In this document: piece after piece, positions 1-6,489 of the stretch
How positions within the stretch are numbered: the first letter of the stretch is position 1
Layout of the letters: each line of letters opens with the position of its first letter
Source: Amoeboradix gromovi
Lineage: Eukaryota > Sanchytriomycota > Sanchytriomycetes > Sanchytriales > Sanchytriaceae
NCBI GenBank assembly: GCA_018985225.1
Contig: JADGIF010000342.1
Location: 1 to 10,554, forward strand
DNA length: 10,554 bases
Reading direction: 5' to 3'
Position numbers and translations under genes: made by a program
Notes under the pieces: generated by a model
The model's input: the letters and a program-made list of their open reading frames with translations, nothing else
What the model was told of the DNA's origin: nothing
Databases searched by the model: none

Positions 1-151
1 GTTGTAATAATCTTCAAGTGGTAGATAGTTTGCTAGCGAATGGTGAGAGACCAGGTTGGCAACAAAGGATCACTGACAAAGTAGTTTCGCCTATTGCCTA
101 GGTGAAGAAATATGGGATACTACTGTGAAAAGTTCAACTGGGTAAATCTCG

Positions 152-413
152 TCACCCGTTTTTTATCCCCAGTCTACTTTCTACAGAGTGTGTCCCAGAT
201 GAAACAGTAAACGATTCTGATTGAATATACCAATTTGTCTTCATTACATTTATTTTATGGTTCCAGTAATTCTTCATACTAGAGCTTTGAAGTTGAGTAA
301 ATGATAACTGTAGTCCCCTATTAACCACAGCCAGAGTACGTTAATTTCAAGAAACCACCAGGAAATACAAGCATTCTTCTATATTTAAAGAGTGGTCTAA
401 ATGAAACTGTCAT
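152..413 (-). CDS. Speculative two-exon small ORF (79 aa)
   Basis: Reading the minus strand from the ATG at 413-411, the frame begins MTVSFRPLFKYRRMLVFPGG and continues to base 340. Bases 339-318 then form a 22-nt segment starting GTACTC and ending TTAATAG. Removing it joins a second frame that stays open from 317 to the TGA at 154-152, giving 79 codons plus stop. The second exon contains QSSSMKNYWNHKINVMK. I see no known domain. The support is only the length of the open frame in AT-rich DNA and the similarity of the removed segment to the proven-looking 22-nt intron in the phosphodiesterase gene. There is no AATAAA at this stop, unlike all solid genes here. It may well be chance. Confidence 0.15.
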
Positions 414-447
414 ATAAATAAGAGGAAGAGGAATTCTGTTTTAAGGT

Positions 448-465
448 GTTGCTCATATGAGCAAC
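448..465. repeat. 18-bp perfect palindrome
   Basis: GTTGCTCATATGAGCAAC reads identically on both strands with no spacer. It lies about 100 bp beyond the 3' end of SSF1. It could be a dimeric transcription-factor site; nothing in the sequence identifies the binder. Confidence 0.6.
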
Positions 466-557
466 CGCCGTAAGTATTGCCTTGACATTGTCGGTTTCCT
501 GTGTAATTCCCTTGATTTCCTAGCAAAACAAGCCTTTCAGTGAAGAATAAAGCGTAT

Positions 558-567
558 TTTATTTATT
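558..567 (-). terminator. Poly(A) signal of SSF1
   Basis: Two overlapping AATAAA hexamers on the minus strand (567-562 and 563-558). The first overlaps the TAA stop codon of SSF1 (565-563), so the encoded 3' UTR must be very short. Confidence 0.7.
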
Positions 568-1501
568 CAAACTTAACTTTTTTAGCAGGTCGTTTATTCT
601 TTACATTCTCTTCTTGCTCTCTTCTTCGTTTCTCTTTCAAATTCTTTTTATCACTAGCTATTTTACGCAACCTGGACTTTTGTTCAGGAGTCTTATCTAC
701 ATATTTATTATAGACAACTTCACCCTCATCTACACCAACAACATTCTCAACAATCTTGTATAAATCTAAGTCTAAGCGAGGCCCGAGTTCAGTTAATTTT
801 AAACCTGATTTGGATTTCGCCAAATGACTTAGAGAAGACATCGCATCAGATATATCCCCATACTGGCTTAGATCAATATTAGAATTAGTCAGCTCGGAAA
901 TGAAACTAGAATTGTCGCTTTGCTCGATGCTTTCGATAAAGTAGTGACGCATATGAACAACGTCTTTCGATTGATCGTAATGAAAGAGGATGACACGTTT
1001 TATCTTCTTAACTACTGTAGACTGCACATTAATAGGGGGAAATGCAGACTGAAGGAGTTCTTTTGCTAGTTCTAAATGGCGATGGCCATCAAAGTTATTG
1101 AAAATAAGAACTGGTGGAGTGGTAATAGTACCAATACTAAAAGACTTGGGTCTTGGCTGATCTTTTATAATATCTGCATGCGTTGCTAATTGATTCACAC
1201 GAAAAACTAAAGTGGGTCCTTGAGGTAGTCTAGAGAGTCTTAAATTCAGATGATTGTCAGTCAGATTGTATACCCATATATGGCCGCAATTAAGAGTTCC
1301 TGCCATCGATACAAAATCTTTCATTGTGTTGCTTGCTTTTTGTTTCAACTTTGTCAAAACATATGGTTCCATTAAAGCTCTTGTGTTAGTCACTAAATCA
1401 TTGACAGATGAACTAATATTACTACAATTTTGAACAACAATCGACCTGCTAAAAGTGTCTTCTTCTATTTTATGAGTTCTGTGCTTCTTTCTTCTGGCCA
1501 T
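563..1501 (-). CDS. SSF1: Ssf1 / Peter Pan homologue, Brix-domain 60S assembly factor
   Basis: A 312-residue Brix-family protein. In yeast, Ssf1 joins early pre-60S particles in the nucleolus and is needed for 27S pre-rRNA processing; the animal orthologue is Peter Pan (PPAN). Family features visible here are LMEPYVLTKLK (43-53), KDFVSMAG (61-68), the hallmark RLPQGPTLVFRV (91-102), PPVLIFNNF (129-137), FPPINV (154-159), IKRVILFHY (167-175) and the terminal Brix strand LTELGPRLDLDLYKI (236-250). The Brix domain spans about residues 18-265. The tail (272-312) is Lys/Arg rich, as expected for a nucleolar protein. It is shorter than yeast Ssf1 (about 450 aa), mainly through loss of acidic linkers and a shorter tail. 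No intron is needed. The start is the first ATG of the frame and gives the conserved basic N-terminus MARRKKHRTHK. Ssf1 and Rpf/Imp4 relatives share Brix, but the central motifs fit Ssf1 best. Confidence 0.93.
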   Translation of the reverse strand: MARRKKHRTHKIEEDTFSRSIVVQNCSNISSSVNDLVTNTRALMEPYVLTKLKQKASNTMKDFVSMAGTLNCGHIWVYNLTDNHLNLRLSRLPQGPTLVFRVNQLATHADIIKDQPRPKSFSIGTITTPPVLIFNNFDGHRHLELAKELLQSAFPPINVQSTVVKKIKRVILFHYDQSKDVVHMRHYFIESIEQSDNSSFISELTNSNIDLSQYGDISDAMSSLSHLAKSKSGLKLTELGPRLDLDLYKIVENVVGVDEGEVVYNKYVDKTPEQKSRLRKIASDKKNLKEKRRREQEENVKNKRPAKKVKFE

Positions 1502-1531
1502 CCTTGTTTTGTCCTTTGCCCTTCAAAATAA

Positions 1532-2332
1532 TATAAGAGATACTTAAAGAGAAGCGGACTGTACGTAAAAGCGGATGACAGAGAAAAAAGCGTTGAGTTG
1601 TTAGATGTTGAGGCACCATCATAAGCTGAACAGGTCCGGTCAAATTATCCCGCTAATTGCAAATTACCAAAAAAAGACATGGTGTGCAGAACTTGTTTTT
1701 TGGGGGATATATTGGATAAGAACATGAAATAAGTTGATGGAAAACATGACAAGGAAGCTGTCTTGGTCAGTTTCTCTAATTCTTGGTTTTCCCGTTTACC
1801 AGGAATTTCAACTAGTAGTAAGTATTCGCAGGCCATCTCTGTATTGGTAAAAGATACTGGAGCATGTGCTCAGCCGATAGACTATGATTTTGATCAGTAT
1901 GGTGCTGGGAACCAAAGCAGAGAGTTTGTGAGGATCCCTAAATGGCATATAACAAGAATTTCGGCTAATACTACCACCCTTTTGACACATTCTTCTTGCG
2001 AACTATTCCCACAGATTCAGTTATAGCGCATTTTTGAATTAATTGAGTCGACCCAGACCTTAAATTCATCATTCGTAACACTGTTTTGTTCATTTTATAT
2101 GAAAACAGACTCATTGACATTCAAATGCGTGAAATGCGATGAGAAATGCATAGTATTTGAAAAACAAGAGTTTGTCAAGGATTATTTGAACTTAAGACAA
2201 TTTTATCCCAATATTCCTAAGAGTTCATTTATTTCATCTCCAAACACTTCAATGTGCTGCGGATGTACACATACACTACTAAAACCAGTATCTCTTCGCC
2301 CTAACATACCCCATTGGGATAAAACAATTTAG
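1532..2332 (+). pseudogene. Stop-interrupted frame, unidentified decayed or multi-intron gene
   Basis: One plus-strand frame stays open from 1532 to the TAG at 2330-2332 apart from three stops (TAA 1622-1624, TAA 1730-1732, TAG 2024-2026). At this AT content far more stops are expected in 267 codons. Segments read like protein, for example KLPKKDMVCRTCFLGDILDK (about 1661-1720) and REFVRIPKWHITRI (about 1922-1963). The 3' segment from the ATG at 2099 encodes 77 residues with CVKCDEKC and a CCGC cluster, possibly metal binding, and is followed at once by AATAAA. A second frame over 1942-2136 also looks coding-like (YYHPFDTFFLRTIPTDS), which argues for frameshift decay or splicing. I could not define consistent introns. 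The frame would diverge from SSF1 across a short shared upstream region. The protein family is unknown to me. Confidence 0.35.
2099..2332 (+). CDS. Cysteine-rich 77-residue segment, probable 3' exon or remnant
   Basis: This is the uninterrupted 3' part of the preceding frame. It contains FKCVKCDEKCIVFEK (residues 8-22), a middle piece FYPNIPKSSFISSPN and then SMCCGCTHTLLKP. The C-x2-C-x3-C and C-C-x-C spacing suggests a small zinc-binding module, but it matches no family I can name. The ATG at 2099 may be internal, since the frame is open upstream to 2027. The TAG stop is followed one base later by AATAAA, the same arrangement seen at the ends of the certain genes here. That supports a real 3' end rather than random sequence. 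Confidence 0.4.
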   Translation: MKTDSLTFKCVKCDEKCIVFEKQEFVKDYLNLRQFYPNIPKSSFISSPNTSMCCGCTHTLLKPVSLRPNIPHWDKTI

Positions 2333-2333
2333 C

Positions 2334-2339
2334 AATAAA
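2334..2339 (+). terminator. Poly(A) signal after the cysteine-rich ORF
   Basis: AATAAA starts two bases after the TAG stop at 2330-2332, matching the stop-proximal placement of poly(A) signals at the other genes in this window. Confidence 0.45.
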
Positions 2340-2433
2340 TAATTTAAATCTTAATTGCTCTTTTTAAGCTTGAAATTCAATCTGCAGACATGCATTTAGG
2401 GAATGGTTTAATCATTTTAAACAGTATTGAAGA

Positions 2434-2652
2434 TTAATACCTATGAGATTTCCAAGTAAATTGCTGTAATTCCTTGCCATTTTGTCTTCGCAATAATGCA
2501 ATGTAACTTTCCGCAAGCTGCTCTATATCTACAGATGCGTTAGAGCGAGAAATCGCAAAGAGGAAATCTTCATGGAGATTGTCTAAATCTTGTAACTGGC
2601 ATCTTTTGAGTCGAAGATTATGGTTATAATACCGACGCAGGTGTGAAGATGC
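2434..2652 (-). CDS. Unidentified 72-codon open segment, probable terminal exon or gene remnant
   Basis: The minus strand is open from 2652 to the TAA at 2436-2434 and encodes a helical-looking protein piece: LRRYYNHNLRLKRCQLQDLD, then NLHEDFLFAISRSNASVDIE, then QLAESYIALLRRQNGKELQQ and a basic end FTWKSHRY. There is no ATG, so it can only be a 3' exon or remnant. The same frame continues to the right as SIEMVTVTNASKGIQLLQKK (about 2760-2701) but with stops at 2679-2677, 2655-2653 and further upstream. I found no convincing splice sites joining the pieces, and no AATAAA follows the stop. The family is not recognised. It is convergent with the cysteine-rich ORF, 101 bp away. Confidence 0.35.
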   Translation of the reverse strand, partial: ASSHLRRYYNHNLRLKRCQLQDLDNLHEDFLFAISRSNASVDIEQLAESYIALLRRQNGKELQQFTWKSHRY

Positions 2653-3044
2653 TTACTTGGATGTAATAGCCAAAAATTATTCCACGGCATATGAATTAAG
2701 CTTCTTTTGAAGCAATTGGATCCCTTTACTTGCATTTGTAACTGTTACCATTTCAATTGATATTTCTACAAATTTTAACAAAGATAATCATGTTTTCCAA
2801 TTTCTCTCAAAATGATTGTAAAGAAAGGAAATATCCTACTGAGATTGTGACGCGGCAGTAACAAATTACCATCTAATCTTTCAATATTAGGCACTCAAAG
2901 ATGACTTGTATTATCGGAAAATTACTTCGTTTATATCAAAGTATTTAAGGTGTGCTGTTGTGCTTAAATGAAGACGATCTCGGTTTGTTAATGCGTGACT
3001 GATATATAGTAAAGCTACGGAGCAGCTGTGAAACAAACTCCAGA
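2653..3044. other. Gap upstream of the phosphodiesterase gene
   Basis: No supported gene. The left part carries stop-broken continuation of the minus-strand frame described above. The right part is presumably the PDE promoter and leader. A 15-codon ORF at 2901-2948 (+) is too short to interpret and may be a chance upstream ORF. Confidence 0.4.
3003..3008 (+). promoter_or_regulatory. Possible TATA element of the PDE gene
   Basis: TATATA lies 37 bp before the proposed PDE start codon. In this AT-rich sequence such a hexamer is common, and its closeness to the ATG would leave almost no leader, so the call is weak. Confidence 0.2.
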
Positions 3045-4902
3045 ATGTCTGAAATTATAATTTATTTAAAGATGGAACCCCTCTCATTAGAATTGCTGGA
3101 TAAATTGAAGTCGATTCATACGAATATTAAGACACATGGAACTATAAATAGTGGAGAAATTGTTTTATCAAATCAATGGGACACATTAAAAGACCTACAT
3201 GAACCAGTCACTTGTATATACCTATACGAGAACAAGAATATCTGGCTTAAAAAGAAGGACAAACAAATTGCAGATGCTGTATTTCCAATAGAGCTAATTA
3301 TTAAAGATCCTGCAGTTATCCTTCATGCTATATTGCAGCTAGCTTATCGTAAAAATAGAGAATATGATCTTCATTGCGAGCTGCAAGACGAGAAAACTAA
3401 GCGCATAGTTTTAGAAGATAAAATTAAGCACTTTAAGAATGATATTGCATCTACTGTTATTACACCAATTCATGCAATCACAGACAATATAGCGAATTTA
3501 TTGAATGAAGAATCACTTTCAGAATTTGCTAAACTGGTGTTAATCCAAGTCATAGAAAATCTCAAAAATCAAGTCAGCAAACCAGATTTCTTGCATTTAT
3601 TTGAGAAATTAACTGATGCTGATGTAGACCGTGAAACTAAATCGTGGCTAGCTACAGAAGTATTAAGGGACTCACCGGAGTCAGTAAGCTTTGAAATGCA
3701 ACGAAATAGACGCAGGGCGAGCAGTCTGGGATTGTTGTATTGGAAAGATAGAAAGCATTCTTTTAACAAGTCAGAAAAGAGCAGTCGCATACTTGCTAAC
3801 AGTAACAGTAGATTCCACTCGATAGCTTCCAATAAATCGTCACCCACAGAGTCTGCCGACAAGATTGAATACGATGAACCCTTGGATCTTTCTATCAACC
3901 AGATTGATGATGATCTACACGTACCTTCACTTAAATTCAATTCTCAGAATATGGTGGAACTAGCTGACTGGTCTTTTAAAGTATGGGATTACGCTCCTAA
4001 CCAGCTCATAATATACCTAATAGATATGTTTGATTCTCTAAAATTTCTCGAGTTTGCAAATATTTCTAGATCTTCCTTTTCCGACTTTTGTTGTTCTATT
4101 TATCGCGGATATTCTGTAAAACAAAATCCATATCATAATTTCCATCACGCTTTTGATGTTGTACATGCCGGTTACCTTTTAATCACCAAATATGCTACAC
4201 TTTTTAATATCAAGGAGTCTTTTGCATTCCTTACTTCTTGCTTATGTCATGATCTCGGACATGACGGCAGAACGAATATATTTCATATTTCTACAATATC
4301 GCCGCTAGCGTTGTTGTATAATGATCAGTCTCCATTAGAAAATTATCACTGTCATCAGACGTTCTTGCTTCTAAATGAGCATGACATTTTAAGCAACTTT
4401 GAAATTGAAGACAGGTTAGAAATAAGAAACATAATAATAAGATGCATTTTAGCCACCGATTTATCGAAGCATGTGACAGTCTTGGGTAAGTTTAACGAAA
4501 TTGCAAAAGTAATGCGAGCAAATGATAAGGAGCATCGAATCCGCTGTTTAGAGGTACTGATTAAGTGTGCGGACATTAGCAATGTAATAAGGCCAATACC
4601 GCTAGCAAGGAAATGGGGAGAAGCCATCCAGGTAAAATATTGGACTAATTTAGGAAGAGATGTTTATACAAGGAGATGAAGAAAGTAAGTTAAATTATCC
4701 AATTAGCGGGTTTATGGATCGAAACTATCCACAAAAAGCGAGAATGGGTATATCTTTCAATGATTTCATGTGCAACCCGCTAATACAAGCTTTAAAGCAA
4801 GTGTTTCCAGATATGGAGTCGATGATGGAAGATTTAAAAAGAACCAGGAATTACTGGGAGTCATGCTTAAATGAGGATGTTATACCACCACCATTAGAAT
4901 AA
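3045..4902 (+). CDS. Class I 3',5'-cyclic nucleotide phosphodiesterase, PDE9-like, join(3045..4631,4654..4902)
   Basis: Spliced product of 611 residues that should hydrolyse cAMP and/or cGMP to the 5'-monophosphate. Catalytic domain about 310-600: the HN-x2-H-H motif YHNFHHAFD (363-371), CHDLGHDGRTNIF (401-413) matching the class I signature, YNDQSPLENYHC (425-436), ILATDLSKH (468-476) and IKCADISN (506-513). Metal ligands are H368, H402, D403 and D510; H364 is the likely proton donor. Splicing turns AIQ into AIQEEMFIQGDEE, followed by PISGFMDR, as in the family. Residues 1-160 form an unidentified N-terminal region ending in a probable coiled coil (105-132). RRRAS (222-226) is a good PKA site. 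Anomaly: where the family has the invariant purine-binding Gln (QxGF), this protein has GISF. The start could also be Met10. Its 3' end converges with NOP1. Confidence 0.95.
4632..4653 (+). other. 22-nt spliceosomal intron in the PDE gene
   Basis: The segment begins GTAAAA, contains the branch-like ACTAAT and ends TTTAG. Excision at phase 0 after Gln529 restores the exact conserved PDE sequence (AIQ|EEMFIQGDEE), whereas read-through gives 14 off-frame residues and a TGA at 4677-4679. Length 22 is not a multiple of three and retention yields an early stop. That argues for real splicing rather than a coding insertion. A sequencing error would not create GT, branch and AG in the right order. Confidence 0.87.
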
Positions 4903-4911
4903 TAAAATAAA
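4901..4911 (+). terminator. Poly(A) signals of the PDE gene
   Basis: AATAAA at 4901-4906 overlaps the TAA stop (4900-4902), and a second AATAAA follows at 4906-4911. Only 29 bp separate this stop from the convergent NOP1 stop, so the two 3' ends must be very short or overlap. Confidence 0.7.
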
Positions 4912-4927
4912 ACTTAATATAAATAGA

Positions 4928-4933
4928 TTTATT
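4928..4933 (-). terminator. Poly(A) signal of NOP1
   Basis: AATAAA on the minus strand (4933-4928) overlaps the TAA stop codon (4934-4932) of the fibrillarin gene. Confidence 0.7.
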
Positions 4934-5822
4934 AGCTGCTTTTACCGGAATAAGAACCGACAACAACACAATGATCTCTCTCATATGGTTCCAACGTCAA
5001 CTGTTCTTTAGGTTTAACACCTTCAAGTTGCATTTTCTTGACTTCATTGGCAAAAACTTTAGTTGCTTCCATTGTAGAATCTATACAATTTGCTTTGATT
5101 GCAATTACCACTAACCCATCATCTTTCAGAAAATGATGAGCATTAAGTGCGATAATTCTGCCTTGATCCGGTTGAGCCACATCAGCAAATACAACATCAA
5201 CCATTGAAATTAACATTCTATACTTGTGTGGATGGCGCGCATCCTCGATAATAGGTACAATATTAGGTCTCTTCTTAGCCATGTTAATCAGTTCTCTACC
5301 GACACGATGAGAGAACTCAACAGCATAAACTATGCCTTCTGGGCCGACTATGTCAGATACATGAGATACAGTGGTACCAGCAGAAGCGCCTAAATACAAT
5401 ACTTTCTTTCCAGGGGTAATACCAATTTCACCAATACCTCCTAAGATTCCCGCAGCCAGCTTGGATCTAAATGGATTCCAAACCCTATATTCAATCTTCT
5501 CTCCATCTGCACCATCGATTTTGACAATTTTCTCACCGTAAACAACTTCACCAGGACAAATATTACGTGTGACAAGTAAATCTTCTTTTCCTTTGGCAAT
5601 AAACACACCTGGAAGTCTGTGATTCGTAATGAAAGTGCGACTTCCACCACGTCCGCCTCTACCTCCACCGCGGCCTCCACGCCCGCCTCTATCACCTCCA
5701 CGCCCGCGGCCTCCCCGATCTCCACCGCGGCCACCTCTACTTCCTCCGAACCTTGCAATGCCTCTACTTCCTCTATCACCGCCTCTTCCACCTCTACTTC
5801 CTCTTCCTCTTTCGCCTCTCAT
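4932..5822 (-). CDS. NOP1: Fibrillarin (Nop1), box C/D snoRNP rRNA 2'-O-methyltransferase
   Basis: A 296-residue fibrillarin, the SAM-dependent methyltransferase of box C/D snoRNPs in the nucleolus, which 2'-O-methylates pre-rRNA and also methylates histone H2A glutamine in yeast and human. Residues 1-62 are a Gly/Arg-rich GAR domain built of RGG/DRGG units. The fold follows: the N-terminal part [16 protein letters not shown] (72-87), [13 protein letters not shown] (114-126), the SAM-binding loop [15 protein letters not shown] (143-157), VYAVEFSHR (165-173), FADVAQPDQ (212-220), IKANCIDST (242-250) and [15 protein letters not shown] (275-289). The K-D-K-H tetrad is intact: K121, D214, K243 and H284. 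Length is close to human (321 aa) and yeast (327 aa) proteins, with a shorter GAR. No intron interrupts the reading frame. The first in-frame ATG starts directly at the GAR domain. Identification is essentially certain. Confidence 0.98.
   Translation of the reverse strand: MRGERGRGSRGGRGGDRGSRGIARFGGSRGGRGGDRGGRGRGGDRGGRGGRGGGRGGRGGSRTFITNHRLPGVFIAKGKEDLLVTRNICPGEVVYGEKIVKIDGADGEKIEYRVWNPFRSKLAAGILGGIGEIGITPGKKVLYLGASAGTTVSHVSDIVGPEGIVYAVEFSHRVGRELINMAKKRPNIVPIIEDARHPHKYRMLISMVDVVFADVAQPDQGRIIALNAHHFLKDDGLVVIAIKANCIDSTMEATKVFANEVKKMQLEGVKPKEQLTLEPYERDHCVVVGSYSGKSS
5645..5815 (-). repeat. GC-rich RGG-coding low-complexity tract (GAR domain)
   Basis: Imperfect short repeats of GGAGGTCGTGG type encode the RGG/DRGG units of fibrillarin. 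They create long, compositionally biased open frames in other frames and on the opposite strand (proline-rich and Ser/Thr-rich), which are artefacts. This is the most GC-rich part of the window. Confidence 0.85.
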
Positions 5823-6489
5823 ACTATGGTTTGTCCTTGACTCCTCAGTTACTCCATAGATTTGACTCCTTCAACTCCTCATTAATAGTCCTCATATACA
5901 AGAGCAATGAGAGTATCAGCAGAGTAGCTAGGAATGTTAGTCAGTCCGTTACAGTTGTTGCTCACGCTTGCACTAACCTGATGCTGCATTGAATAGGGAA
6001 GTATGTGTTTCAAGCTCATGTTCCATGCTGAGACATGATCTCTATTTACTTCCAAGTGAAAGATTGTGCATTGTGTATCTCCGAACCGGTTTGCTTTAGA
6101 GTAGCATAGATCAACAATCTTAATAGGTACATGCGCCATTACTTTCTATCAATTTTTTTCTTTCCTCAGACAATCATTCATTTTTAGACTAGTATCTGAG
6201 CCCGAGGGGCAGTATTGTGCATCCTTTGCTGATGAGTTTATACTTGACATATTCTGGATAATGTGGCCTCAAAGCATTTCCAACTGATGAAATAACAGAA
6301 CTTCAAGTTTTTACGCAATTAGGGAGTCTAGAAATAGTATATTGCAGCTGTGTATTTCATTTAGTCAACGTAGACAATTAATAAAGTTAAAATCCATAAC
6401 CGTTGTAATTGGTGGTTTCAGAACAAATTTACAGTCAGCAAAGTGCACTACTTACCAAGAGTATAATGCAAAATTATAACAACCAATAA
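5823..6489. other. Gap between NOP1 and NOP7
   Basis: No certain gene. It must contain the NOP1 promoter and leader. On the minus strand an 85-codon ORF (6139-5882) starting MAHVPIKIVDL and containing GDTQCTIFHLEVNRDHVSAW is present; it matches no family I know, and its last third overlaps a canonical intron signature at 5977-5928. Between that signature and the NOP1 ATG lie four GGAGT units (about 5875-5840) and several short upstream ORFs, so transcription may start closer to NOP1. The part from 6140 to 6489 shows nothing I can interpret. Confidence 0.4.
5928..5977 (-). other. Candidate 50-nt intron, possibly in the NOP1 5' leader
   Basis: On the minus strand CAG is followed by GTTAGT, and 50 nt later the branch-like TGACTAAC is followed by ATTCCTAG. 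All three splice signals are close to the fungal consensus and correctly spaced. The site lies 106 bp upstream of the fibrillarin ATG. It could be a 5' UTR intron of NOP1 or part of a separate short upstream gene; splicing the overlapping 85-codon ORF here leads to a stop after three residues. Confidence 0.4.

Larger units (their letters stand above)
1..562. other. Left-edge gap without a certain gene
   Basis: No confidently supported gene lies in this 562-base stretch. On the plus strand a frame open from base 3 to the TAG at 99-101 reads CNNLQVVDSLLANGERPGWQ and then RITDKVVSPIA; it could be the tail of a gene lying to the left, but I do not recognise it and it has no nearby AATAAA. On the minus strand there are short protein-like frames, one of which is listed separately as a two-exon candidate. 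An 18-bp perfect palindrome lies at 448-465. Nothing resembling rRNA, tRNA or a transposon terminus was seen. Confidence 0.4.

Noticed and set aside
1532-2332. Nuclear code with TAA/TAG read as Gln to explain in-frame stops
   Set aside because: The intact genes end in TAA or TAG and contain none internally; a reassigned code would show many.
3569-4627. Minus-strand open frames of 90-123 codons opposite the phosphodiesterase
   Set aside because: The plus-strand frame has all PDE motifs; the antisense frames show no domain and no AATAAA at the stop.
4632-4679. PDE as a frameshifted pseudogene ending at 4679
   Set aside because: The disruption is exactly a GT-branch-AG unit and its removal restores conserved sequence through the natural C-terminus.
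5441-5859. Long proline-rich and Ser/Thr-rich open frames over and opposite the fibrillarin N-terminus
   Set aside because: They are shadows of the repetitive RGG-coding tract; the fibrillarin frame is certain.
5823-5927. Box C/D snoRNA upstream of fibrillarin (TGA-rich and CTGA motifs)
   Set aside because: No proper RTGATGA C box paired with a terminal CTGA and closing stem could be found; the similarity is from GGAGT-type repeats.
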